From Methylococcaceae bacterium UBA6146 (GTDB taxonomy: Bacteria; Pseudomonadota; Gammaproteobacteria; Methylococcales; Methylomonadaceae), in assembly GCA_002422395.1 (NCBI GenBank), contig DIUY01000011.1, forward strand, positions 62,001-126,000: a stretch of 64,000 bases of DNA, in the 5' to 3' direction. Positions within the stretch are counted from its first letter, which is position 1, and each line of letters begins with the position of its first letter. The notes under the pieces were generated by a model that did no database searches, had not been told where the DNA came from, and was given only the letters and a program-made list of their open reading frames with translations. The position numbers were made by a program, and so were the translations under genes. This document shows, piece by piece, positions 19,590 through 28,209 of the stretch.

Positions 19590-20458
19590 TCGACAAGCTG
19601 CCTGTGCGGCAGTGAACGGCTATCTCCTCTGACCTAAGCCCCAGATAGTTTTTCTAAGCTGCCTGTGCGGCAGTGAACCGGTTAATGGAATGGTGCTTGA
19701 GCCTAGTTAATTTCTAAGCTGCCTGTGCGGCAGTGAACCCGCCAACAAAATGGCGGCTCGTTTTTCTGCTTTTCTAAGCTGCCTGTGCGGCAGTGAACAA
19801 TCGTCTAACGCGCTCATTCGTTCACCCATTTTTCTAAGCTGCCTGTGCGGCAGTGAACGAATTCTTGAGGCGTGAAACCCGCACCAGATTTTTCTAAGCT
19901 GCCTGTGCGGCAGTGAACTCGTCAACTGAGGGGGTTGGAACAACTGAACTTTTCTAAGCTGCCTGTGCGGCAGTGAACGGCCAGGGGCGCAAGCCGGTGA
20001 AGCAGGGGGATTTCTAAGCTGCCTGTGCGGCAGTGAACCGGCGAACTGGTCGATTATTGACACTACGCTTTTTCTAAGCTGCCTGTGCGGCAGTGAACAC
20101 GCTAAATATTCAAATGCTGGAAACGCGGGATTTCTAAGCTGCCTGTGCGGCAGTGAACCCTTCCCAGCTAACAGTCTAGCCACAGTAACCTTTCTAAGCT
20201 GCCTGTGCGGCAGTGAACAGTAATCCCTATTTTGCCTTGCTCTTTTAATTTTTCTAAGCTGCCTGTGCGGCAGTGAACGCCGAACCGGAAACCATCATCT
20301 TATCCGGCCATTTCTAAGCTGCCTGTGCGGCAGTGAACATTACCGGATTTGCCGAGCCATACACCAGCAATTTCTAAGCTGCCTGTGCGGCAGTGAACAA
20401 CTATCAGCAACGAAAGCGCGATTGAATCACTTTCTAAGCTGCCTGTGCGGCAGTGAAC
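19590..20458 (-). CRISPR. Type I-F CRISPR array, 15 repeats and 14 spacers
   Basis: The repeat is 28 bp. On the - strand it starts GTTCACTGCCGC and ends GGCAGCTTAGAAA, with a CTGCC/GGCAG hairpin and the CTTAGAAA end that becomes the type I-F crRNA 5' handle. Fourteen copies are identical, spaced exactly every 60 bp (19651-19678 up to 20431-20458) with 32-bp spacers. The fifteenth (19590-19617) differs at four positions near its handle end and is separated by a 33-bp spacer. The degenerate copy marks the distal end. Transcription therefore runs on the - strand from the cas side, in the same direction as the cas genes. Confidence 0.98.
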
Positions 20459-20589
20459 AGACTTCAAAACCTCTGAAAGCCAGTCGTGTAGCAGTATACA
20501 GAAGTTTTTAGCAATGTTAACCATCGCCAAAACACTGCTACACAACCAACTGATTTTTCTATATTTTTAAAAAGCGCAAAAAAAATGGG
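20459..20589 (-). promoter_or_regulatory. CRISPR leader with a 10-bp inverted repeat
   Basis: This 131-bp A/T-rich stretch lies between the undegenerate end of the array and the 3' end of cas6f, which is where the leader and array promoter of a type I-F locus are expected. It contains a perfect inverted repeat, GTGTAGCAGT (20486-20495) and ACTGCTACAC (20534-20543), separated by 38 bp. The repeat starts 27 bp from the first array repeat. A/T tracts nearby could bind IHF, but I see no exact consensus. Confidence 0.7.
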
Positions 20590-21234
20590 TCAAAATTCAG
20601 GGACGGTGGAGACGGTACTTAGGCCATATCGGCTGAATGTCGCCCCCGACGGCTCGGCGACCATAGTTTTTTTGATCCACAAACAAAACGTCTGCCCACC
20701 GCTCAGACTTTGCAAGCGGATAAACGGGGTGGTAACGGTTTTTTGCGGCATATCACAATAGCGGAACTGGGTTTTGTAATCCTTGTTAGAAGGAGGCTCA
20801 ACGGTCAGGCTAATCTCGCCGGACAAAGCCGTTGCCAAATCCATGCCGTGCCGCTTGGCATACCGTCTGGCTAGGCGTACTTTGTTGGTTTTGGGTTGCT
20901 CGCGTTGATAAATGGCGTAACCGCTGAGCTTTTCCGGCACAGGCCGGATGCTGGTGCAATGCACATAGTCACTCAGCCGCGCCAACCAGTGGCTGGCGTT
21001 AAATTGGCTGAGCGTGGCTTCGTGTTCGGCAAACAAACGCAACTTGCCGCCTAACACGCCGTACTTGTCGCCCTGCACATACTCAGGAAACGCCACGCCC
21101 ATCGGCACACGGCCTTGATCGTCTTGCATTTCTACTAAGCCTAGGTGGATTTGTTGGTAGACTTTTGACCAGAGGAAGTGGATAGGGATTTCTTCTTCAG
21201 GTAATAACTTTAGTTCCTGATAAAAATTCAGCAT
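20590..21234 (-). CDS. cas6f: Type I-F crRNA endoribonuclease Cas6f (Csy4)
   Basis: Cuts the pre-crRNA at the base of each repeat hairpin and stays bound to the 3' hairpin as part of the Csy complex. The product is 214 residues. It follows the Csy4 plan: an N-terminal ferredoxin-like fold with a candidate catalytic His at about residue 30 (QQIHLGL), an arginine-rich helix (KVRLARRYAKRHG) that would bind the hairpin groove, and the FIRLQSLSGGQTFCLWI segment with the conserved Ser region. YGLS and an aromatic-ending C-terminus are also typical. It starts directly after the cas7f stop (TAAATG). Confidence 0.93.
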   Translation of the reverse strand: MLNFYQELKLLPEEEIPIHFLWSKVYQQIHLGLVEMQDDQGRVPMGVAFPEYVQGDKYGVLGGKLRLFAEHEATLSQFNASHWLARLSDYVHCTSIRPVPEKLSGYAIYQREQPKTNKVRLARRYAKRHGMDLATALSGEISLTVEPPSNKDYKTQFRYCDMPQKTVTTPFIRLQSLSGGQTFCLWIKKTMVAEPSGATFSRYGLSTVSTVPEF

Positions 21235-22245
21235 TTACTCATTACCCCCAAAAACACCCCCGCGAATCAGTGTGGCAATAACGTAATGCTGTTGTTCAAC
21301 GGCAATTTCGCCATCTTTAAGCCATTTATGAAACAAGGTATAAAAATCATTTTTTGAAATGCGGTAGGCTTCACCGCGAGATGTAACCGATCCGTAAGGC
21401 TCGATAGCAATGGCTTTTGGGTTTCCTTCTTCGGTATACCAAGTGTCAATAGTCCGTAAGGCATTGCCGATTTTTTCCGAGTGCATGGCGGCACAATCAT
21501 TTTCACCCTGTTTTAGCTTAAATAATATTTTTGATTTTTCGCCTTTTGGAATTCCAAGCACCATTTCTTGCGAAGGCCAAACATGTTGCCCTAATCCGAG
21601 TTTGGCGAATGCAGTGATTTCTAAATACTCAAAGCCGTCTCCTTGTAAGCCGTTTTGAATCACAGCAACCAGTTGCGCGAAAGCATGATTACTGTCATTG
21701 GGCGACAAACTAAATTCATTAAGCGAATAGTCGTAAGCATTAAATGTCCAGATTTCTTTACCATGCTTTACTTTGATACAAACCGATTCTGAGCCAACAC
21801 GGTTACGCCATAAAAACCGACCATTGGCGATGTTATTGGCGTAGCGGGTAGCCAGTTCTTTGAATTGGTATTCGGTACGGTAAGCCTTCACGACTTGATT
21901 CACTTTTCCCTCAAACTCAGGCTCATTGCAGGCTGTTGGTTCTTCAAGCCGGCCTAAGGTTTTTAAAGTGAAACTGATTCGCAAGGTATCGGCATCATGT
22001 GGCAGGGTGGCATCGTCGCCCCAAGAAAGATTGGGCTTTGATTTATCATCATCTTTTGCGCCAAATTGGCTATGGGTAGCGCGGTTTCTTTTTTCATGCA
22101 AAGCAATGGGTTGCCACGCATCGGACTCGTTGATATTTGACCATAAGCCGGATGCCATTAGGGCATCTGAAACTTCCAGTTTGCGGCTAAATGCCAGCAC
22201 CGATGGCAGTTTAAATGCAGTTGTTTTCGTTGGTTTTGTAGCCAT
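21235..22245 (-). CDS. cas7f: Type I-F Cascade backbone protein Cas7f (Csy3)
   Basis: Backbone subunit, six copies of which bind the crRNA spacer and impose the flipped-out base at every sixth position. The product is 336 residues. Recognisable features are FKLPSVLAFSRKLEVSDALM at the N-terminus, NIANGRFLWRNRVG, IQNGLQGDGFEYLEI and the late PYGSVTSRGEAYR segment. It lies 11 bp after cas5f and immediately before cas6f. No key region appears to be missing. Confidence 0.95.
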   Translation of the reverse strand: MATKPTKTTAFKLPSVLAFSRKLEVSDALMASGLWSNINESDAWQPIALHEKRNRATHSQFGAKDDDKSKPNLSWGDDATLPHDADTLRISFTLKTLGRLEEPTACNEPEFEGKVNQVVKAYRTEYQFKELATRYANNIANGRFLWRNRVGSESVCIKVKHGKEIWTFNAYDYSLNEFSLSPNDSNHAFAQLVAVIQNGLQGDGFEYLEITAFAKLGLGQHVWPSQEMVLGIPKGEKSKILFKLKQGENDCAAMHSEKIGNALRTIDTWYTEEGNPKAIAIEPYGSVTSRGEAYRISKNDFYTLFHKWLKDGEIAVEQQHYVIATLIRGGVFGGNE

Positions 22246-22256
22246 TGTGTTTCTCC

Positions 22257-23273
22257 TTAGTTAAGTGAGCTTAAAAAATCATCTTCAAAATCATCATCGG
22301 CAGTCTCTTCGAATTCATTCGCTGCTGGTTCAGGTTGAACCTGTTGGCCTTGTTGGCATAAATACCAATCTTGTTCGTGACGGTAATGCCATAGCATGTC
22401 TGAAACCTGTTGAATACGGTGCAAGCTGCGCCACTCGCCTATGCTGTGCGCGGCTTCAACAAAGCAAACAGGGGTGGCGGAATCCCGGGTATTTGCGACT
22501 TCACCTGCCGGATAAACTGGGCTTATCGCTTTATAACCGTTGGTGATGGGGACAAGCCAGCCTTTGGCGGGTTTGTCCATGCGTAGCCATTCGGCTTCGG
22601 TGGTATCGGAAGGGGCCAGTTCGCCTTCCTTAAGTTTGGGTTGTGCTTGGTATTTAAGGGCGGAAAAATCTAGCCAGGCATCCAGTAAATCGACATCGGC
22701 TTGCTGTTGTTTTAAGGCGTGGTAATGGCTGGCTAATAAATCGGTGCGATCCATTAGTACAAATCCAGGCAGCAGCAAGCGTTTGACTATTCTCAACAAT
22801 TTCTGCTCGTCTTTATTGAGGATATGAATGGCGGTCATTTTTTCGATGGAACCGCCCGCCAATCGATGTTGGAGGGCCAAATCATGAAGCGTTTGCTTTA
22901 GGGCATTAATTTCAGCGGTTCGGCTTATATTCAAATCAGGACAGGCCATGACTAAAGAAACTGTCATATTCATTTTGCCTTCTTCGATAATAGGCGGCGT
23001 TTCTTTAGCTTTGGCTCTGGTTGTCGGCGGGTTTTTGCTTTGGGCAAACACATAATCACCAAAACCTTTTGGCTGATAGGCGTGTATTTGATGCTGATGG
23101 CAAATGACCGCACAACCTTGCAAGCTCAAGTTTTGGCTGACGGATAGTTTTCTTGATAAGGCATGACCAAAGCCTAAAAAATGGGTAATCGCCGGAAAGC
23201 CATAAGTAAATCCGGCAATGCAATTGGCATCTTGGACGCTGAGTCGCTCAAAAATAATGTAGGCATTGCTCAT
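22257..23273 (-). CDS. cas5f: Type I-F Cascade subunit Cas5f (Csy2)
   Basis: Binds the crRNA 5' handle together with Cas8f at the tail of the Csy complex. The product is 338 residues. The N-terminus YIIFERLSVQDANCIAGFTYGFPAITHFLGF and the VICHQHQIHAYQP segment are typical of Csy2 (described here by position, residues about 5-75). The C-terminus is acidic (ETADDDFEDDFLSSL). It overlaps cas8f by 4 bp, consistent with coupled translation of the complex. Confidence 0.94.
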   Translation of the reverse strand: MSNAYIIFERLSVQDANCIAGFTYGFPAITHFLGFGHALSRKLSVSQNLSLQGCAVICHQHQIHAYQPKGFGDYVFAQSKNPPTTRAKAKETPPIIEEGKMNMTVSLVMACPDLNISRTAEINALKQTLHDLALQHRLAGGSIEKMTAIHILNKDEQKLLRIVKRLLLPGFVLMDRTDLLASHYHALKQQQADVDLLDAWLDFSALKYQAQPKLKEGELAPSDTTEAEWLRMDKPAKGWLVPITNGYKAISPVYPAGEVANTRDSATPVCFVEAAHSIGEWRSLHRIQQVSDMLWHYRHEQDWYLCQQGQQVQPEPAANEFEETADDDFEDDFLSSLN

Positions 23274-24763
23274 GCTGGTTCCTCCAATGTGCTGGTTTCT
23301 AAATCGGCTTCGGCAAGGGCGTTAAATTCACGCAGTAAGGGCGTAAACCATTTTTGCCATTGTTTTTCTCGTGCAGTGCTTTTTGTTAGTTGTTTATGTT
23401 TAATATTGACTTCAATCCACTTAGAAAACTCGACAACTAAGTTAGAAGGCCAGTCCACCATAGCTTTCGCGGTTTGAAAGTCATCATCCGGCCTTAATGG
23501 GTCTAGCCAATATTTCTGATGGGTTGGTAATTGCGATGCTTGCGACCAGCCATGTTGTTTAAGCCCTTGGATTTGGGCGGCGTAATCGAACACCACATCG
23601 GCAATGTCAGTAATGTGTTCACGGATCAGTTGCTTGCGCTGTAGGTTGACGCTGAGCTTGTTGGCCTTAATGGCTAACAGCAAATTTTTAAGCTCTGTCA
23701 GCGGCTCTCTGGCTTGTGCGGCAAGCTGTTTGTTAAATAAGGTTTTTAAATGGACAGGTGGCTTGGTTTGGGTTTGCCATTGCGGCGGGATGGCGGGAAA
23801 TAAAGTTAATTGCCCATTACGTTTGCCGTTCAAATATGAAACATTTTGGTGGTTGGTTTGCGTGGTTTTTAATACGGCGGTTTTAAGAAATATTCTAGCG
23901 GCTTCTGTACTGAACGTTTTATCTGCTCTGGCTTTATTGACGGGCGTATCTTTTCGCCGTGCCTCCCAAATTCGGTCATCAAGCACTTGTGCCAGACTGG
24001 ATGAAATCAGCGGCGTTAATAGGTGATAGCCGCTTTCTGGGAGCAGAGGAAAATAAACCTGTTTAGCCAAAATATGACTGGATTTGGTCTTTTCGTTAAA
24101 AGCCAAGCTAAATTGTGCTTGCCATAATTGAAGCTGGGTGTCGTCCTCGGCATAAGATTTTAAAGCCGAAGGGTCAGCGCAGATTATTTTCCCCAGCATT
24201 TCACCTGCGCAATCTAGTTGTAAAAATTCAGCGATAGGGGCATATTCAGCCGTTGAATAAGCAAAATCGATTGGGAGTTTTTCCACTGAGTTGGCAGAAA
24301 CCAAGAGCATTTTGGGTTGCAGTACACAAAATGCCAAGCCGTTGAAATTGGATGCTTTTGCGCTGGAATGGGTCAATTTGGCAATATGGGTTACATCTAA
24401 CACCACGCCACTGGCTTTATTTGCCGCGTCAGCAAGCCATTGGCTAGGGGTAAATTTTTCATCTAATGTCTGGATGCTTTTGGCGGTGTCGCTTTTTACG
24501 TCAAGCAACAACACTGGATTTTGATAATTTAGGTTAAGCAGTTGCATGTATTTTTCTTGTATATGCTCCAGTGCGCTTTGCTCTTTAGGCTTTTTTGAAT
24601 CAAGCAATGCTTTAGCTTGATTTTTTAGCTCTTGGCTTTCGGATGACTTGGCAATTTTTTCACCGCACATCTTCAAGGCTTCTTTCAGTATTTTTTCCAA
24701 TCCAGGCTGTTTTTTTCGCTGAAAAAATGCCTCGATGGCTTCAATTACCTGTTGGTTTTCCAT
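23270..24763 (-). CDS. cas8f: Type I-F Cascade large subunit Cas8f (Csy1)
   Basis: Large subunit that reads the 5'-CC PAM and starts DNA unwinding. The product is 497 residues. Assignment rests on size, on its order between cas2-3 and cas5f, and on Csy1-like segments such as VSYLNGKRNGQLTLFPAIPP and the C-terminal HQKYWLDPLRPDDDFQ. It overlaps the end of cas2-3 by 23 bp. The C-terminal half is lysine-rich, as expected for the helical bundle that contacts DNA. Confidence 0.93.
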   Translation of the reverse strand: MENQQVIEAIEAFFQRKKQPGLEKILKEALKMCGEKIAKSSESQELKNQAKALLDSKKPKEQSALEHIQEKYMQLLNLNYQNPVLLLDVKSDTAKSIQTLDEKFTPSQWLADAANKASGVVLDVTHIAKLTHSSAKASNFNGLAFCVLQPKMLLVSANSVEKLPIDFAYSTAEYAPIAEFLQLDCAGEMLGKIICADPSALKSYAEDDTQLQLWQAQFSLAFNEKTKSSHILAKQVYFPLLPESGYHLLTPLISSSLAQVLDDRIWEARRKDTPVNKARADKTFSTEAARIFLKTAVLKTTQTNHQNVSYLNGKRNGQLTLFPAIPPQWQTQTKPPVHLKTLFNKQLAAQAREPLTELKNLLLAIKANKLSVNLQRKQLIREHITDIADVVFDYAAQIQGLKQHGWSQASQLPTHQKYWLDPLRPDDDFQTAKAMVDWPSNLVVEFSKWIEVNIKHKQLTKSTAREKQWQKWFTPLLREFNALAEADLETSTLEEPA

Positions 24764-27700
24764 TAACTGGCTCCTCGTTTAGTTCTCTAAAAACCCCAAG
24801 TTCAGGGGAGTAATACCATTCATTTATTTGATTTTCATAGTCAGGTAACCGTACTTCGCCAAAGCAACGGCTGATATAGCTCAAAGGCTTTTCTAATTGC
24901 TCCACTAAATACCCATATTGGTCGTGAGTATCGAAAACCAACCAAGCTTGATTGCCTTGGGCTGGCGTTACATCAATATTCGTAATATCCGACACGGGTT
25001 CATATTCGTTAACGTTCTCGTTTTTGATTTTCCAAATGGGATTATCATTTTCCTCTTCAAGATAAAGGCAATACGCTTGGTCAGGTGAAGATTCTCTAAA
25101 TCGTTGCTTGCGCTGGATTTCGGCACACCACGTTACTTGGTTTTGCCACCATAAATCGGCTGTGCCTTGATTATCTAAATTATTTTTATCGTGGGCGTGA
25201 TTAAATAATTTTTGATAATAGGCCAGTTGCTCCAGTGTCACTAGATTTGAAAAAGGTGGCGTTTCTTTCCATTTTTTGGGTCGCTGGATACTTGGAATGG
25301 CATTCGGTGCTGAATATTGGGTTGCTTCAAGAATGTCATGTAAATCGTGTTTTTTTAGCATCCGATTTTCCGCTTCAAATCCTGGACATGTGAACGCAAC
25401 TTTATCGTCATTATTGTTTTCAAGCCCTCTATAGTTTTTCGCCAGAATATATAAATTCTCGGTTTTAGGCGTTTGCTTACGATGCCGTTGTATCCGTCCG
25501 GCGATTTGAATGATTGAGCGCATGGAGCTGGGTTCAGCTATCGCCCAATCATAATCATGGTCGCGCCCCACTTCCGCCACCGACGTTGCCAACACCACAA
25601 AAAGCTGGTTCTGCTCTGGATAGTGCCTTAAGGCGTGTTGGATTTCGGGGCAATCCCAAATGGTTTCTGGGTCTTTGCGGTTAAGGGCTTGGTCTAATTT
25701 GCTTTCGATAAACGCCCGTTGCGCCAATGGATATTGGCTGTGGTATACGCAGTAATGAATTCGGAAATTACTGGGTACAGGATTTGCGTAAAGCAGCCTA
25801 GCAATCGCCACTAAAGGTTTGATATTGGCGATGCGTACCAAGCCGATTGAGATTTTTTTACCGGATGCATGTTGTTGGTGATGGTCTTGGTGTAAAGCTA
25901 GTAGGTTTTGCCGGATGATTTCGCCCATGGCATTGAGTGGCGTTAAATTGCTGGTCAAGGGAATTTCCAGTAGTTTGGCTTTACGCAAAACTGATTTTTC
26001 TTTCCCTAGATTAGCTATGCGCTTTTGGATGAATCCATCATGGGTTTTGATAAAGCTCTGGATAGTGTCTTGTTCTGATGTCTGTACACTGAATTCATCA
26101 AACCAAGCACAAACCACGGGCTTTAGTGCATTGGCTTGATTGGTTGCCGCATTAAATGCTTTACGCCCAGCTTGGTAGGCATCAAACAAGGCATAAGCCA
26201 ATGCGGGCGGCATGGTTGCCGTGGATACCAGCACATTTGCCCCTAACATTCCCGCCCAATTCACCAAACGTGCCAATGCAGGCAAATCATTTAAATCAAA
26301 TTCGTCCGGTTCATCTAACACCAAGTCAGATGTCAGTAAGCGCAACATCGGCACAATTTGTTTACCGCCCCGAACGCCTTCTGTCGCTGGTGTTAAGTGG
26401 TCAATCGTGCTGACCAAGATGGGCGCATGTAAGAGTTTTTTGGCTTTAGGATTGTCTTTAAACCATTTCTCTAATTGGCCTTCGTAAGCTTCAATGCCGT
26501 AAATGACATCAAAACCGTCATCATCCACATCCATTTCTAAACTTTCACTACCGCGAATCGCTAATGATTCGTCATCTGGTTGTTTGCCTTGACTGATTTT
26601 GTTCAGTCGCAAAATGGCCTGTGAACCAATCAACGTGGCAATGTCCATTTTTTCTAGTTCCAAGCGTTCTTGCAGGGCTTCACCTGTTTGTAAGGTCAGT
26701 GTCCGTAAACCCAAGGCGACACTAAAACGGCAGCCTTCCGATTCATCGGCTAAACCGTACATAATTCTGGCGTTCGCCAGGGTTTTGCCTTTTCCAGTCG
26801 AAGCCATGTTGATGCCGAAAAAGCCTTGTTCTTTAACTTGGCTTTGAACCTGTTGGGCCGCTTGGTAGGCTTTGGTTTGCCAAGGTTCTTTGTCTTCTTT
26901 TGGGCCTTTGGCTAAGGTTTTATTGTATGGAAGCGTGGGTAATTCTTCGCGTAAGCGTCTAAATTTTAGAATAAACTCAAAGGCGTGTTGGCTTACGCCG
27001 ACATTGTGTTCATCTAGTTTTTGCTTGAGTTGGTTTTGTTTGTCGGTATTGGCGTAAGCCAGATACTTAGGGTCTTGCCATTTGGTCTCTACATCTTTGC
27101 CGGAATAGTGATGGTCGGCAAGCATCAAAGCCAGACGCGACAAGTGCATTACAAAGGGCTGGTTAAGCCAATCAATATCTATTAAACCTTGGCAAATCAA
27201 TGCGCGTTTTGATAGTTGAATAGCTTTGTCCTGCCATGTTTTGCTGATTAATGGTGTGTGATGGGTAAATGTCCAATTGGCTTTTAAAGCTTCCGCTTTC
27301 CAATCATGATTGCGGCTATTGAGCGAATTCCAAGAATCATCAAAAGCATCGCTTAACCATGTGTTGGGTTCTTTTAGGCTTGGTTCTGCTGTACCTTGAT
27401 TGGGATAAGCAGGCAAACGATGATGTGAAACCACCAGCCAAGCCACTAATTTTGCAAAGGGTGGCAAGGTATCGAATGGATTGTTAAATTTCTTCGCATC
27501 GTTAGGATGATCGGCTTTTATTTTTTGCAGAACCTGGTTTTCTAAATCTTCATTAACATTTGCCAATTGCTTAAGCCATTCTTGGTCGCTGTTTTCACCA
27601 ACAAACGCCTGAAACAGCCGTAATGACACCCATTCATGACGATAAGGCTCAAATCTTTTAGCATTTTGGCTTTTTTTGGTTGGGTTGAGTTTTTCTTGAA

Positions 27701-28094
27701 ACAAGTCGTTGGCTTTGCCCAAATCATGAAATAAGCCCGCAATTGCTGAAGCGATAGCGATAATTTCGGTGGTGTGCCAACCTTTTTCCCATTCCCGATG
27801 GCTAAAATCCTTTCGGGTGCTATTCACAGGCACAATCCCATCGGCATTAAAACACCGCCGATTTCCCACAATCCAAACCAATTCACTGCGGCTTCTCGAC
27901 CGCTGCCAATGGCAGGCCACGGCGGTATTTTTGGTGGCGGTTTTGCGTAATAGGGTTTTAACGGCAATCAGGCCATCTTCGGTGATGACGGTTTGCCAGG
28001 TGTTGTCGCCGATGCGGTTGGCGAAGGCATCGAGTACACGGCGGGTGCGAGTTAGGGCTTTTTTCTGGCATTGGCTGACGAAGGTGACCATCAT
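24741..28094 (-). CDS. cas3: Type I-F nuclease-helicase Cas2-Cas3 fusion
   Basis: Helicase-nuclease recruited by the Csy complex to degrade target DNA. Its N-terminal Cas2-like part (residues 1 to about 90) joins Cas1 for spacer acquisition. I start at ATG 28094, which has an AGGA site about 10 bp upstream; 28091 is an alternative, and an upstream ATG (28130) falls inside a palindrome. That gives 1117 residues. The HD nuclease motif FHDLGKAND is at about residue 123. Walker A is ASTGKGKT, and the DEAD-type box reads LDEPDEFD. VGRDHDYDW and IQIAGRIQRHRKQ are helicase motifs V and VI. All domains look intact. Confidence 0.95.
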   Translation of the reverse strand: MMVTFVSQCQKKALTRTRRVLDAFANRIGDNTWQTVITEDGLIAVKTLLRKTATKNTAVACHWQRSRSRSELVWIVGNRRCFNADGIVPVNSTRKDFSHREWEKGWHTTEIIAIASAIAGLFHDLGKANDLFQEKLNPTKKSQNAKRFEPYRHEWVSLRLFQAFVGENSDQEWLKQLANVNEDLENQVLQKIKADHPNDAKKFNNPFDTLPPFAKLVAWLVVSHHRLPAYPNQGTAEPSLKEPNTWLSDAFDDSWNSLNSRNHDWKAEALKANWTFTHHTPLISKTWQDKAIQLSKRALICQGLIDIDWLNQPFVMHLSRLALMLADHHYSGKDVETKWQDPKYLAYANTDKQNQLKQKLDEHNVGVSQHAFEFILKFRRLREELPTLPYNKTLAKGPKEDKEPWQTKAYQAAQQVQSQVKEQGFFGINMASTGKGKTLANARIMYGLADESEGCRFSVALGLRTLTLQTGEALQERLELEKMDIATLIGSQAILRLNKISQGKQPDDESLAIRGSESLEMDVDDDGFDVIYGIEAYEGQLEKWFKDNPKAKKLLHAPILVSTIDHLTPATEGVRGGKQIVPMLRLLTSDLVLDEPDEFDLNDLPALARLVNWAGMLGANVLVSTATMPPALAYALFDAYQAGRKAFNAATNQANALKPVVCAWFDEFSVQTSEQDTIQSFIKTHDGFIQKRIANLGKEKSVLRKAKLLEIPLTSNLTPLNAMGEIIRQNLLALHQDHHQQHASGKKISIGLVRIANIKPLVAIARLLYANPVPSNFRIHYCVYHSQYPLAQRAFIESKLDQALNRKDPETIWDCPEIQHALRHYPEQNQLFVVLATSVAEVGRDHDYDWAIAEPSSMRSIIQIAGRIQRHRKQTPKTENLYILAKNYRGLENNNDDKVAFTCPGFEAENRMLKKHDLHDILEATQYSAPNAIPSIQRPKKWKETPPFSNLVTLEQLAYYQKLFNHAHDKNNLDNQGTADLWWQNQVTWCAEIQRKQRFRESSPDQAYCLYLEEENDNPIWKIKNENVNEYEPVSDITNIDVTPAQGNQAWLVFDTHDQYGYLVEQLEKPLSYISRCFGEVRLPDYENQINEWYYSPELGVFRELNEEPVNGKPTGN

Positions 28095-28122
28095 AAGTGT
28101 TTGTTCCTGTTTTCTTTTGCTC

Positions 28123-28146
28123 GTTCCCAAGCCGGAGCTTGGGAAC
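28123..28146. repeat. 24-bp REP-like palindrome in the cas operon leader
   Basis: GTTCCCAAGC and GCTTGGGAAC are perfect 10-bp inverted repeats around CGGA. It lies between the predicted start of cas operon transcription (about 28151) and the cas2-3 start codon, so it would form a stable hairpin at the 5' end of the mRNA. Palindromes of this general sequence are widespread intergenic repeats in proteobacteria (recollection, not searched). Confidence 0.7.
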
Positions 28147-28157
28147 CAGTGAATTAT

Positions 28158-28186
28158 ATATTATCCTGTGTTATTGAAATTGTTAA
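28158..28186 (-). promoter_or_regulatory. Predicted promoter of the cas2-3/csy operon
   Basis: Reading the - strand, TTAACA (28186-28181; five of six to the -35 consensus) is separated by 17 bp from TAATAT (28163-28158). A TATAAT immediately downstream (28158-28153) may also contribute. Transcription would start near 28151, about 57 bp before the cas2-3 ATG. This promoter contains the protospacer-like site at 28165-28185. Confidence 0.65.
28165..28185 (+). promoter_or_regulatory. PAM plus protospacer-like site matching the mini-CRISPR spacer
   Basis: CC at 28165-28166 is the type I-F PAM on the correct side. The next 19 bases, compared with the spacer at 28238-28256, match at 15 positions. 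Mismatches are at 6, 9, 12 and 19. Positions 6 and 12 are those flipped out of the crRNA-DNA hybrid in type I effectors, so the seed is effectively perfect through position 8. The site lies between and over the -35 and -10 hexamers of the cas promoter. Effector binding here would block RNA polymerase. Confidence 0.75.
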
Positions 28187-28209
28187 TTTTTGTTTTTCAT
28201 GTTAACTTA

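Noticed and set aside
19707..20183. A 158-residue frame on the - strand made of repeated SLPHRQLRN units, and a similar one at 20300-20545
   Set aside because: These are translations of the CRISPR repeats and spacers; no ribosome-binding site or coding signal.
28095..28130. Upstream ATG (28130) extending cas2-3 by 12 residues
   Set aside because: It starts inside the 24-bp palindrome and has no ribosome-binding site; ATG 28094 follows AGGA and fits the Cas2-3 N-terminus.
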